From: Thalassiosira profunda
Lineage: Eukaryota > Bacillariophyta > Thalassiosirophyceae > Thalassiosirales > Thalassiosiraceae
NCBI GenBank assembly: GCA_036939355.1
Contig: JALLAP010000498.1
Coordinates: 1-12,421 of the forward strand
DNA length: 12,421 nucleotides
Reading direction: 5' to 3'
How positions within the stretch are numbered: position 1 is the stretch's first letter; each line of letters opens with the position of its first letter. The position numbers and the translations under genes are program-made. A model generated the notes under the pieces. That model saw only the letters and a list, made by a program, of their open reading frames with translations. It had not been told where the DNA came from and searched no databases. Below are positions 1 to 8,304 of the stretch, piece after piece.

Positions 1-3000
1 GAACTCTTGTCCAATCTTCAGGAGACAGAGGACTAGAAGGAGGCCTCAACGGAGACGGTTTCAACTCATCTTCGTTGGCACTGACGACAGTGGCAAGCTT
101 GGAAGGAAGTCTTGCCATCAGGTCGCTTCTGATTCCAGTGATCTGATTGAATGATGACACCCCAGATGAAGGTCAGAGAGTTGATAACGTGCGAAAAGAT
201 TGCAAGTTGCCGCTAGGTCGCACAAGCCTTACCTTCATTGCAACCGACATCGAGTTCCTCTCTTTGGGTCCTATTTGACCTCCCTCGAGAGGCACGGGTT
301 CCAGCACTTCATCGAGAGTACAGCCGCTCATCAGCGAGGCGTAATCCGATATCGTTCGGACATCGTTGAGGAAGACCCCGACTCGCTTCTGAACAGACGC
401 CAGGTCCCATTTCGCCAGCTCTACGCCTCCAACATTCACTGCTCCTCTCACATAGGTAGTGGTGCGTGCAGATTTTGGCGGAGCGAAAATGCGCTCTGCA
501 ACGGATGTCAGAAGTCGCGTCTTTCCAGCACCGTCTGCGCCAACGATCAAGACAACCTCTCCGTTTTTGCATTGCAGGTTGGCTCCCTTCACAGCCCACG
601 ATCTTTTTGACGAGTGCGCAGCCCACAAGTCGGAGACAGAGATCCCCTTTGTTGGGTTCGCTGTAAGCATAGCTTGAAAGTCTGCAGTCGAGGATGACTC
701 TGCAGATAGCTTCTGCACCTCCTTCACCGTATCTGCAAGCTTCTGAAAGAAGGACGACGCCGAATGGCCTAGAAGGGCCGCATTTGCCTGAATTGTAGCA
801 CTGACCGCGTTTCCTGCTTGAAGGTGCGTAAAGACGAGCAGCGTTGCCAACTCCAACAGCGACATCCATCCACTTTCTGGAATTGCGTTCAAGGACAGCA
901 CTCGAGAGCCATCGACTTCTGAACTTGCAAGCAAATAGAGGTAGACCGAAAAAGGCACTGACAGGAGAGCCAGCGATGATGCCGAGTATAAAACGTTCTT
1001 GATGTGGTCGCCTGCAGATTGACGTCTCCTTCTCTTTTTCTTGATTGGGCGCCCTCCTGACAAGGTAATGCCGGCCGCGGCAGCGCGGTCTGGACGAAGC
1101 TTCGTGAATTGCTCTAATGCTCCTTCCACGCCGCGAGGAGAGCTCAACAGGCCAAGCCGTGTGGCACTCGCAGCTCCAATGTTTGACCAGAGGCTCGTGA
1201 TAGTATCGTCCTCCTCCTCTTCATTTTGCAAATCATCCACCGGCCGCGATGAACCCTTTTCCAACGATGGCAAGGCGGAAACGGCCAACAACGCCACAAT
1301 CAGCGACATAACCACAGCGACACGTAGCGGTTGCTCCTTGACTATGCTCCACTCAGTGCCAATGAGCGTGCCCAGATCATGACCAAGCGCCAGGCCTTCG
1401 CTCGTCACACTACCAAGTGCTCTTTTCCAATCAGCCTCTCTCCAAGACGATATTGGCGGTATCATTCGCACCAACTCCGCCACCGCTGACATCACTGCCA
1501 ACCCTGCAGGACGCAGCACTGCCACAGTCGACAGCAGCACGTACATAACGACTAGCGAGACGAAGGCGCGCAGTCTCGCCAGCGAGGCGATTTGCAAAGC
1601 CTTTGCTCGCGCTGTCTTCTTCATTACCTCCGACGAAAACGATTTCTGCATTGGGAGCGCGGCTATCAACCGCAAGTACAGTTGGGCGTACGCCGCATCG
1701 CTCGTATTTTCCGCGGCTGCCTCATTGGACACAGACTTCAACCCTGGTCGAACCCACACGTTGTTGGACGCCGACAGCAGAATCACTGCAGCAAGGGCCA
1801 GGGGCGCCCAGCCATCTGTAGCAGAGAGGATGGTTGTGATGATGGCTTGGCGAACGCCTCCTCCACTGGCAGCATCATTCGCCTTTGACAATGCATCAAA
1901 GAACAACGGCACAACCTCTCGCAAAACAACTGTCAGCAAGGCAACCTGACCTGCATCCAGAAACGCCTGCGACCGACCTACAGAAGCGCATTTCTTCGCG
2001 CTGGCAGACGACATCATCGTTTCCCTCTTCTCCAACAAAGAGCGTACAGGCCTTGGTATAATGGAAGATTTGGTAGAAGCGCCTCGTGACGTTTGCGGCA
2101 GGTAGGATGCATCTTTTGTCTTGGACCTCCCCGAGAAGAATCCACGTCCGCTTGATCCCTCGTCGTCGGACCACGCACCATCGTCGTACATCAAGTCCGA
2201 CTCTCTCCTGAACGGGTTGGGAACGCGGGGTACAAATGCTCCCAGCGCCGACTTCACTTTGTGACCAATCGAGGAGGAGCTGTCGTCATCGTGAAAATCT
2301 TCGTATCGCCTTCGACCGGCGCCTGTAGAAGGAGGCGTAAAAGTAGATTGCGAAGCCCTCCTATCCGACCGTGGAGGGGAAGTGCGAGGTTCCTCCGTCC
2401 GGAAAGGCGGCGATTGCCCTTCATCTGGGAATGGCTGAGGTTGTGGCGCACCGCCAGACAATGCCGGTCGCTCGGGAGCCGATTGCTTCTGCATCATGTC
2501 CAGATAGGATTCGTCCTCGACATCAGTTGCATCCGGCCCATCAACACCGCCCTGATCGACAGACCCATCATCATCCACAGGGACTGGATCAAGGCCTTGC
2601 TGCTCCAAAGAATACAAGTCAGTGATGGGAGGCGCGTACGTCTCCTGCTTTCCCGGACGCTGTCGCGAAACAGGAGGTGGTCTCTGGTACCCTCCTTGCT
2701 GCCCGGAATGCTGTTGTCCCATTCGGGGGTCCCTTTCCGCCATCGGGCCCCTCGGCCCCGGCATCATGTTTCTTCTGCCAACGTTCGGCGGTATCGACCT
2801 CGCTGCTGCCCGGCCCGTACCACCGGCAATGTTGCTCCCAATCTCCCCTAGACGAGAGGTTATGCCCGACACGCTCGATGCGACCTTGTTCACATCGATT
2901 GATTCGGAAACAGAGTCGATTCCAGTTTGCAGCTTCTTCACCGCCAACGAAAAGAGGCCCGATGCCTGTCGTCTCGGAGCGGGTCGACGATAGACGGCCA

Positions 3001-3607
3001 ACTGCCCTGGCTGTTGAGGGTACTGCTGCTGATATGGTTGCTGTTGGTAATTCCGTTGCTGTTGCTGGGGCGGTCGGTAGCTTTGACCCCACGAGGGAGT
3101 TTGCGGTTGTTGTGGCCATTGCTGCTGATAGTTGCTGTACTGGCCAGGATATTGAGCGGATGCATCAGAGCCCCATTGATGATCGCCCAGTGGTTGCAGC
3201 GGCTGCTGTTGCGCAGATTCGCCCGCCCCGCCACTCCCTTCTCCCCAAATAGAGGATTTGCCAGCATCATCGCTCGTGATGTCTGAAATAGGCTTCAGTG
3301 GCGAATCATCTGAAGCCTCTGTGATTTTCTCCGGCTCCTTCGACTCTGCAACGGTCTCTCCTCCGGACTGCTCTGCAGACGGTTCATCCGGGGGGGAAGC
3401 GGTTGCAATAGAATTATCCCGCATAATTGCAGCCCCACTCTCAGACAATTTTGGCTGTTTCTGTTGTGGAGGAGGAGGCGGCGGCGGAGGCAGAACGCCA
3501 CCTCCCGGCGACGCGGCGACGCCAACGGCTGACGTCGCGATGGCGGCCAGGACGGTGCACGAGGCGATGGACATCCGCTTCGTCCGCCGCTGTCTTTGCA
3601 ATTTCAT
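1..3607 (-). CDS. ABC transporter-like membrane protein with long Pro/Gln-rich N-terminus (3' partial)
   Basis: Probable half-size ABC transporter of the secretory membrane system; substrate unknown. Exon 1 is 3607..233 (1125 codons); exon 2 runs from 142 off the left edge. Residues 12-32 form a hydrophobic signal sequence (alternative start Met12) with no ASAF-type plastid motif. Residues 40-47 are eight prolines, 133-202 are Gln/Pro/Tyr-rich, and disorder-like sequence continues to about 520. Hydrophobic segments lie near 553-571, 597-613, 681-698, 701-716, 761-779, 874-894 and 913-929, with an acidic patch (795-801) and a basic patch (855-862) between them. The ATP-binding domain begins near 990; Walker A is GADGAGKT (1023-1030). 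The Q-loop position reads FLND (1079-1082), giving Asn where Gln is usual. Exon 2 brings LSPED near 1164, a possible degenerate LSGGQ signature. Walker B lies outside the window. The start ATG has A at -3. The ABC call is firm; a transport role is inferred. Confidence 0.82.
143..232 (-). other. Spliceosomal intron in the ABC transporter gene
   Basis: A 90-bp phase-0 intron. The donor reads AAG|GTAAGG at 233/232 and the acceptor reads TCAATCAG|ATC at 143/142. Unspliced reading hits a stop at 175-173, after 19 residues that look unlike an ABC domain. Splicing instead restores an open frame from 142 to the window edge, starting with ITGIRSDLMARLPSKL, which fits the helical subdomain region of an ABC ATPase. 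No transcript data are available. Confidence 0.8.
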
Positions 3608-3713
3608 TATGTTCGTCGCCTACGCAGACTCGCTGTGCGCCACCCCTCTGTATCGGTGTAGGATGCAGGCATCTGACCGGACGACGGCCGGTGATAGCGT
3701 GGGAGGCGGAGGT

Positions 3714-3728
3714 TGACGCCCCACGTGG
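3714..3728. promoter_or_regulatory. CRE-like TGACGC next to a G-box palindrome CCACGTGG
   Basis: TGACGC (3714-3719) is followed one base later by the 8-bp perfect palindrome CCACGTGG (3721-3728), about 110-120 bp upstream of the ABC start codon. TGACGC is one of the CO2/cAMP-responsive element variants described in the diatom Phaeodactylum, and CACGTG is a common bZIP/bHLH core. Motifs this short occur often by chance, so function here is inferred only from their adjacency and placement in a divergent promoter. Confidence 0.3.
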
Positions 3729-3782
3729 AAAGTGGGAGAGGCGCCGCGGACAAAGTTGAGGGGGAGGATGGATGGAAGGAGT

Positions 3783-3869
3783 CACCCGCATAAACCCTCA
3801 CCCTCACCCTATCGGCACATACACCCATCATCACCCATCATTCACCACCCACACCCATCACCCTCACCT
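3783..3869 (+). repeat. CA-rich low-complexity tract with 10-bp periodic CACCCATCA units
   Basis: The tract is strongly C/A/T-biased and almost free of G. It contains CCCTCA repeats at 3795-3810, then exact CACCCATCA copies starting at 3822, 3832 and 3852, with a degenerate copy in the 3842 slot, giving a 10-bp register. It lies 90-170 bp before the LRR start codon and is probably in the promoter or 5'UTR. It resembles degenerate CCCTAA telomere repeat only loosely. Confidence 0.6.
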
Positions 3870-3957
3870 CGCGGCGCGCTCCAAACAGACCCGCAGTTCA
3901 CCTGCCGCGCCGCGCATAGGCAGACTCATCCGACCGCCGCCATTCTGCAATACTACC

Positions 3958-5387
3958 ATGGATGAGGAATTCAGCGATGATGTCGCGTTGTCCGGCGAGG
4001 AAGATGATGATGAGGAAGATGATGATGAGGAAGATGATGATTCATCCTCATCTGACGCCGCGCGGGGATACGATTGTGCTGCGTCGTCTTCATCAAGTGA
4101 TGTGGAAGAGGATTGTGTAAGCTTCTCCGAAGAGCTTGGAATATCACTTCAGAAAGATGTTGCCAACAATAAGTCCGAGCTGAAGAAGCTGCATGTGATT
4201 CCATATATGGAGGATTATCACAATCCATACGACAATCCGGACGAGCTACCATATCCGATGGGTCCAAACGACTGGATCTTATTGGGGGAAAGCATTGGGA
4301 AGAACACCAACCTCGAGAAGTTGATTGTCCGTGCGGATGGCTTTGACTGGGACGTACCTAGCATGAACGAAGGGTCGGACGTGGGTTTCCTTACATGGAT
4401 GGCGCCCAAGTGCAACTCGAAGGAACGTTTGGATGCGTTCCTGGAGGAATTGGCGAGAAATCGATCCATCCAATCCATCAAGCTGGACCTTTTCTCATTC
4501 GAGCTTGCGAGGATGGATGTGTTTAGCCCCTTTGTGGTGGAAAACATTGCTCTGACGGAAATCAAACTGCATGGGTGCGGGATTGGAACCGCAGAGGTAA
4601 AAGAGCTTGCTCGGGCCATGGGACAGCGGAAGAACCGTTCCACAATATCAACCATCGAAATCGTCGGCATATCAAGCAGCGAAGAACGGCAGGGCCTCGC
4701 CCCGCCGAGGATGTTAACAGATGATTCGGCGGGGGGCATCGTTGACCTGGTGACAAATTGCCCAGGATTGAAGAAGCTCGACCTGAGTTCGAATCAGATC
4801 GGAGATCGCGCTTGCACCGAGCTTGCGAGCTTGCTTGAAAGCCCCCAAACATCAATTCAACAGTTGATTATCATTGGGAGCCGGATCCGCGATGAGGGCG
4901 TGATGGCGTTCGCTGGTGCCCTCCGGAACAACAGTACAACGCTCAAAAAGCTACGGATTGTTCCCATTTGCGAGCTTTCCGACGCGACGTGGAATGCATT
5001 ATCGAAAGCAATTTGCGATAAGTCGAGCATCGAGCTACCTTGCAATCGAACCACACATTGCAGCGGCTGCAACTGCACCGTCGAAGCATATTGACTTATC
5101 GGCTGATTTCGCTTTTGAGGCTGAACAGAGGGAGCGCCGGTGAGAGAAGCGTTGCTCACCAGAAGATGCACAAGTTTCATCTGAGTGGTAACTTCGACCT
5201 TGCTCCATTTCATGCGATGGATCTCAAGTGCATGTCACTTGTTCTTGGCTTCGTTGGGAATGCATCAGAAGAATTGCGCGGTGACTTTTCCATCTTCCAC
5301 CGCATCGTGAGGAACTTTCCTCAAATCTGCAGTTTCCCTCGGCCTCCCCAAACGGTCACGAGGAAAAGCAAACGCCAGAGACGGTAG
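3958..5387 (+). pseudogene. RI-type leucine-rich-repeat protein gene with an internal frame break
   Basis: Probable protein-interaction LRR protein; partner and location unknown. The start at 3958 has a good context (ACCATGG). Residues 3-55 are acidic and Ser-rich. RI-like LRR units are visible near 107-124, 196-222, 270-293 (LKKLDLSSNQIGDRACTELA), 298-322 and 329-354. The first frame stops at 5092-5094 (378 residues) with a Cys-rich, non-LRR tail. The frame two bases ahead is open from 5022 to 5387 and carries TLQSNHTLQRL, LISLLRLNRG and HQKMHKFHLSGNFDLAPF. These fit the conserved C-terminal block that I recall following the LRRs in diatom proteins of this type. A single missing base near 5035-5040 would join both parts into about 476 residues. 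It could be a recent pseudogene, a defective allele or an assembly error. The LRR family call is firm; the break is strongly supported and its cause is open. Confidence 0.75.
4000..4042 (+). repeat. 15-bp tandem repeat encoding an acidic run
   Basis: Nearly three tandem copies of GAAGATGATGATGAG start at 4000, 4015 and 4030 (the last is incomplete). They encode EDDDE units near the N-terminus of the LRR protein. The period is a multiple of three, so copy-number change would alter length without breaking the frame. Confidence 0.85.
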
Positions 5388-5799
5388 ACTGTGGAGAACG
5401 TGAAAAGGGTGACTGTTTGGAAACTGGGGCGAAGAGGCACCCACTGGAGGGATTGGGTGGGTGGATAAGTGGTTTAATATTATTGGGGGTTAGTTTCATT
5501 TATCCGCTTGCCAAGAGAAGGCTAAGAGCACCGACCTGCACCGACCACGGGCGCGGAGAAGCGAAGAAGAGATCGACGACAACGACCACCGGAGCACTCG
5601 ACCCCAACCCAACCGCTTGGATAGACGCAACATCTGGTGAGGGCCGTGGCAGGTGGCTGCTTGACGGGCGGGGCACGGTGCAACACATCTTATGCTCGAA
5701 TTGCAATGAATGCTCAAATTCGATGTTCATCGACTGATTGCCCTCATTTACTTTGCAATACAACAGAAGAAACCACATAGCTCGCGAATCGCCTCAACC
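5388..5799 (+). promoter_or_regulatory. Intergenic/leader region upstream of the bestrophin-like gene
   Basis: These 412 bp hold no convincing gene. An AT-rich stretch near 5475-5490 contains TTTAATATTATT followed by ATTGG (reverse-strand CCAAT). GCACCGACC is repeated at 5528 and 5538. No ATG was seen between about 5500 and 5636. A likely 5'UTR intron occupies 5637-5766 and is listed separately. Confidence 0.5.
5637..5766 (+). other. Candidate 5'UTR intron of the bestrophin-like gene
   Basis: The donor CTG|GTGAGG at 5637 pairs with the acceptor ACAACAG at 5766. A CTGAT branch-point-like motif sits at 5734-5738, about 30 bp before the acceptor. Removing these 130 bp deletes the upstream in-frame ATG at 5710 and makes the ATG at 5800 the first start codon, which has the better context. 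This rests only on splice-site resemblance. Confidence 0.4.
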
Positions 5800-7455
5800 A
5801 TGAAGAAGGTGCTCCAATGGAAGAATAGCAGCGATGCCGACGCCGACGCCGGCGCCGACATTGACGAAGAGACTGAGCACCGTGGGCACGGCGCCGCGGC
5901 AGCCTCCACGAAGCGCTCGACTGCTTCCCCGACCTCCTCCGCCGCGAAGCGGGCGTCCCTCACAGTATCGATGCCGAATACGCTCAAACGTCGCTTCCAC
6001 GACGACAAGGTCGTGGGACTGGGGGATGGAGCTAGGAGGGCGTTGGACCCGACGATGGAAGGGAGCAAGAAGGTCAGGCGGGAGAAATATGATGGGGACA
6101 TACCATTGGAAGACGACGAGCGGTACGCGAGGGGGAAAGTGGAGAAGAGACCATTGGTGCTCATGGTGGTCGGATACTTTACGGCCCTCAAAATCTTCGC
6201 GTATTACCTGATCTCTTTGAGCAGCATCGTTGCTATGGCGCTGTCCGTGGGGCTGACGATGTACTGGTACAACAAGTTTCAAAACGACCAGACTGGTTAC
6301 TTAACTGGCACGGGCATGGATTGGGTGCTTTTGGGTTTCGCGGTGATCACTCCCCTTTCTCTGTCCGTGGGCATTGCATTCCGCAGACGGGAGCGAGCAC
6401 TGGTGCGCATCTCTCAGTTCAGGAGCTTTGCATACCAACTCTTCCTGTCGCATTGCATCTGGGATTGGGGGAGTCCTCCTGGTGGCAAAGCTGGCGCAGA
6501 CATAGACTGGGTAGATCACGCCGACGATGTTTTGCGGGAGCTTATCGCCATCGGAGATGAGTTGTGTCGGTTCCTCAGCCTTCCGACGTCGTCGAGGTCC
6601 CGGCATCGTATGACAAAAAGTGGAAGGCGCGAGGCAGCACGAACAGCTGAGGTGGCCTACAGGCTCTACGACTCTTTGTACACTAGCCGATTCATCACAT
6701 TGGCAAAACTGTCCGAGCGGATCAAACTGGCGGGTCTCGGGGCGAGCGAGGTGTCCAGAATGCGTCAATACGAAAGGTTCATGGGCGAAGCGATCGAGAA
6801 TCTGCGCATGATCAAGTCTTATCGGACGCCGCAGACGTTGCGCTCGTTTGCGAAACTTTTCACCACCCTCATGCCGCCGTTCTTCGCCCCGACGTACGCC
6901 CAACTTGCAATCAATCTGGGGAGTCTTGAGATGGGGATAACTTTTGCAGTGGTGACATCTCTGTGTCTGTGTGCCTTGCTGGAAGGAGTGGAAGGTCTAG
7001 AAGATCCCTTCGTTGCCTTTGTGACCTTGGATGGAATTGACACTCGCGAGGAGTTTCAGGTGTTGCACTGGCAACAGCTGGTCAGCGCTCGCAATAAGTG
7101 CTTCCCTGAGGCCCCGCCCTACGGGGGCGCAGCTCAGTTCTTTTTCACTGGTGATATTGAAAACCCTCCAACGTCGAGCTCGGATGCGGAGACCCCTCTT
7201 GGCAATGCCAGCGAGGCCACTCACGGATCTCGCAGACGGAGGCGCCATCACACGTTGCCGAGTCTCGGCGACGCGAGCCTGCTTTTCGGCCTCGAGGATG
7301 AGATCGCAGAGCACAACAGAGAAAGTGGATACCAACTCACTGCCAGTGAGCGACCACGGGGGGATTTGTCGAAGCTTCGCGCAGACCTGATACGCCACCG
7401 ACAAGAAAAACAGGCAATGGGAAACAAAGATGGCCAGCGGCCCTCGTCGAGTTGA
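5800..7455 (+). CDS. Bestrophin-like multi-pass membrane protein
   Basis: Probable anion-channel-like membrane protein of the bestrophin/UPF0187 type, 551 residues from the ATG at 5800 (context AACCATGA). An in-frame ATG at 5710 would add 30 residues but falls inside a likely 5'UTR intron. Residues 1-118 are charged, Ser/Ala-rich and probably cytosolic. Hydrophobic segments lie near 119-140, 142-157 and 174-194, followed by FRRRERALVRISQFR, in the place of the Arg-rich stretch after the second helix of bestrophins. A helical central region ends in PPFFAPTYAQLA (359-370), a hydrophobic span (377-395) and GVEGLEDPFV (396-405), matching the bestrophin EDPF-type motif. The C-terminal 110 residues are polar. 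No plastid presequence is obvious. Ion selectivity and membrane are unknown. The membrane-protein call is firm; the family is inferred from motif order and could be a divergent relative. Confidence 0.62.
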   Translation: MKKVLQWKNSSDADADAGADIDEETEHRGHGAAAASTKRSTASPTSSAAKRASLTVSMPNTLKRRFHDDKVVGLGDGARRALDPTMEGSKKVRREKYDGDIPLEDDERYARGKVEKRPLVLMVVGYFTALKIFAYYLISLSSIVAMALSVGLTMYWYNKFQNDQTGYLTGTGMDWVLLGFAVITPLSLSVGIAFRRRERALVRISQFRSFAYQLFLSHCIWDWGSPPGGKAGADIDWVDHADDVLRELIAIGDELCRFLSLPTSSRSRHRMTKSGRREAARTAEVAYRLYDSLYTSRFITLAKLSERIKLAGLGASEVSRMRQYERFMGEAIENLRMIKSYRTPQTLRSFAKLFTTLMPPFFAPTYAQLAINLGSLEMGITFAVVTSLCLCALLEGVEGLEDPFVAFVTLDGIDTREEFQVLHWQQLVSARNKCFPEAPPYGGAAQFFFTGDIENPPTSSSDAETPLGNASEATHGSRRRRRHHTLPSLGDASLLFGLEDEIAEHNRESGYQLTASERPRGDLSKLRADLIRHRQEKQAMGNKDGQRPSSS

Positions 7456-7584
7456 TACACAGACACCAAATGCATACGGAGGCGGGCAGGATTGCCAAAG
7501 GTGGTGTTGGCTAGCCATTCCAGATAACTAGCGTTGATTGTTTGCTCTTTGGAGTCTCACCAACACATCACAGACAGATCCTCT
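7456..7584. terminator. Convergent 3' intergenic region
   Basis: 129 bp separate the stop of the plus-strand bestrophin-like gene from the stop of the minus-strand PH-like gene. Both transcripts must terminate here or overlap. No canonical AATAAA signal is visible on either strand. A short GGCTAGCC palindrome near 7511 and a nearby CTAGC are too small to call a terminator. Confidence 0.35.
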
Positions 7585-8304
7585 TCATTTGCCCCCCTTC
7601 TTCTTTGTACCGTTGGCCGATAAAACAGCGCTGATGAACCGATCTAACGCATCGTCCCCAACCTCGCTCGTGTCAAATGCAAATTGATATGCAATAATTC
7701 CCTTTTTGTCCAGCAACAGGGCCGTGCGCAAAGAGTGCTTCGATTTGGTATCGAATGGCAGCCCGGAGTTCGCCTCCGGCGAGATCGTGTGCGAATAGAA
7801 GTGAGGATGGTTTCGGTCCTCTTCGACGATTGTTGGCAGATCCGTCAGAGGGATGGTATAGAGCGGCGATGGGTCCGTGATGTCCATGAACAAGAATATG
7901 TTGCCAGGCACAACGACAATGTAGCGCTTCACCTCCCCAAAGGATAGGAAGCTGCGTTCGCTGAAGCGTCTGGGACAGAGACGCTCGCACAAGTTCCGTT
8001 CTACTGGGCCAACAATACAGGCCCCAGGAGCTTCAAACGAAACCATACGCGTCACCCGAAGTGCCTCCACGCTCATTGTCCTAGATTGTTGGCTCTCTGC
8101 GGCGGCGGCCACATGACCGCCAGAATTTTCATCCATCAAAGAGCCGCGCTCGGTCGGGGGCGCCGCGACGATAGCTGACACTCGTGGTGCCGCATCCGCG
8201 GCGGCCCGTCCGCTCGAGGCAGCAGATGTGGCGTTGGGGGCGGCGCGCGGCCGCGCTGCCGAGGCTGTGGCAGCCTCAACCTTGGGTGCGGCGTCGATCG
8301 CCAT
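7585..8304 (-). CDS. Small protein with Ala-rich N-terminus and PH-like domain
   Basis: Unrecognised protein of 239 residues from the ATG at 8304. The frame is open upstream to 8448 but has no earlier ATG, so a spliced upstream exon cannot be excluded. Residues 5-50 are Ala/Pro/Ser-rich and probably disordered. From about 123 the pattern resembles a pleckstrin-homology fold: EVKRYIVVVPGNIFLFMD (a strand-turn-strand pair after basic residues), YTIPLTDL, then more strands (ALLLDKKGIIAYQFAFDT) and a final amphipathic helix, DDALDRFISAVLSA (218-231). The tail KKKGGK is basic. No Cys catalytic pair or other enzyme motif is seen. PH-like folds bind phosphoinositides or protein partners, but no ligand can be inferred here. 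It shares a divergent promoter with the sulfotransferase gene. The coding call is good; the fold is inference. Confidence 0.6.
   Translation of the reverse strand: MAIDAAPKVEAATASAARPRAAPNATSAASSGRAAADAAPRVSAIVAAPPTERGSLMDENSGGHVAAAAESQQSRTMSVEALRVTRMVSFEAPGACIVGPVERNLCERLCPRRFSERSFLSFGEVKRYIVVVPGNIFLFMDITDPSPLYTIPLTDLPTIVEEDRNHPHFYSHTISPEANSGLPFDTKSKHSLRTALLLDKKGIIAYQFAFDTSEVGDDALDRFISAVLSANGTKKKGGK

Larger units (their letters stand above)
3608..3957. promoter_or_regulatory. Divergent intergenic region between the ABC and LRR genes
   Basis: These 350 bp separate two start codons that point away from each other, so they should carry both promoters and both 5'UTRs. The ABC-proximal half holds a TGACGC / CCACGTGG cluster. 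The LRR-proximal half is a CA-rich, G-poor tract. No TATA box is obvious. In-frame ATGs at 3768 and 3772 could extend the LRR protein, but the extension would be a translated His/Pro/Thr repeat and is not favoured. Confidence 0.6.

Noticed and set aside
3783..3869. Interstitial telomere array
   Set aside because: CCCTCA and CACCCATCA units do not match a continuous CCCTAA repeat; this is better called a CA-rich minisatellite-like tract.
3772..3957. N-terminal extension of the LRR protein from upstream ATGs
   Set aside because: It translates a CA-rich repeat into His/Pro/Thr low complexity, while the ATG at 3958 has a much better context and begins a plausible acidic N-terminus.
5022..5063. 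A 42-bp GT...AG segment that could be an intron explaining the LRR frame change
   Set aside because: Its length is a multiple of three, so removing it does not switch frames, and it would delete the conserved-looking SSIE...SNHTLQ segment.
5417..5737. Small open frame upstream of the bestrophin-like gene
   Set aside because: No recognisable domain, low-complexity Thr runs, no ATG at its first codon, and it overlaps the likely leader and intron.
7585..7760. Possible peroxiredoxin/AhpC-like C-terminus in the PH-like protein
   Set aside because: No conserved peroxidatic Cys or thioredoxin-fold motif; the strand pattern and final helix fit a PH-like domain better.
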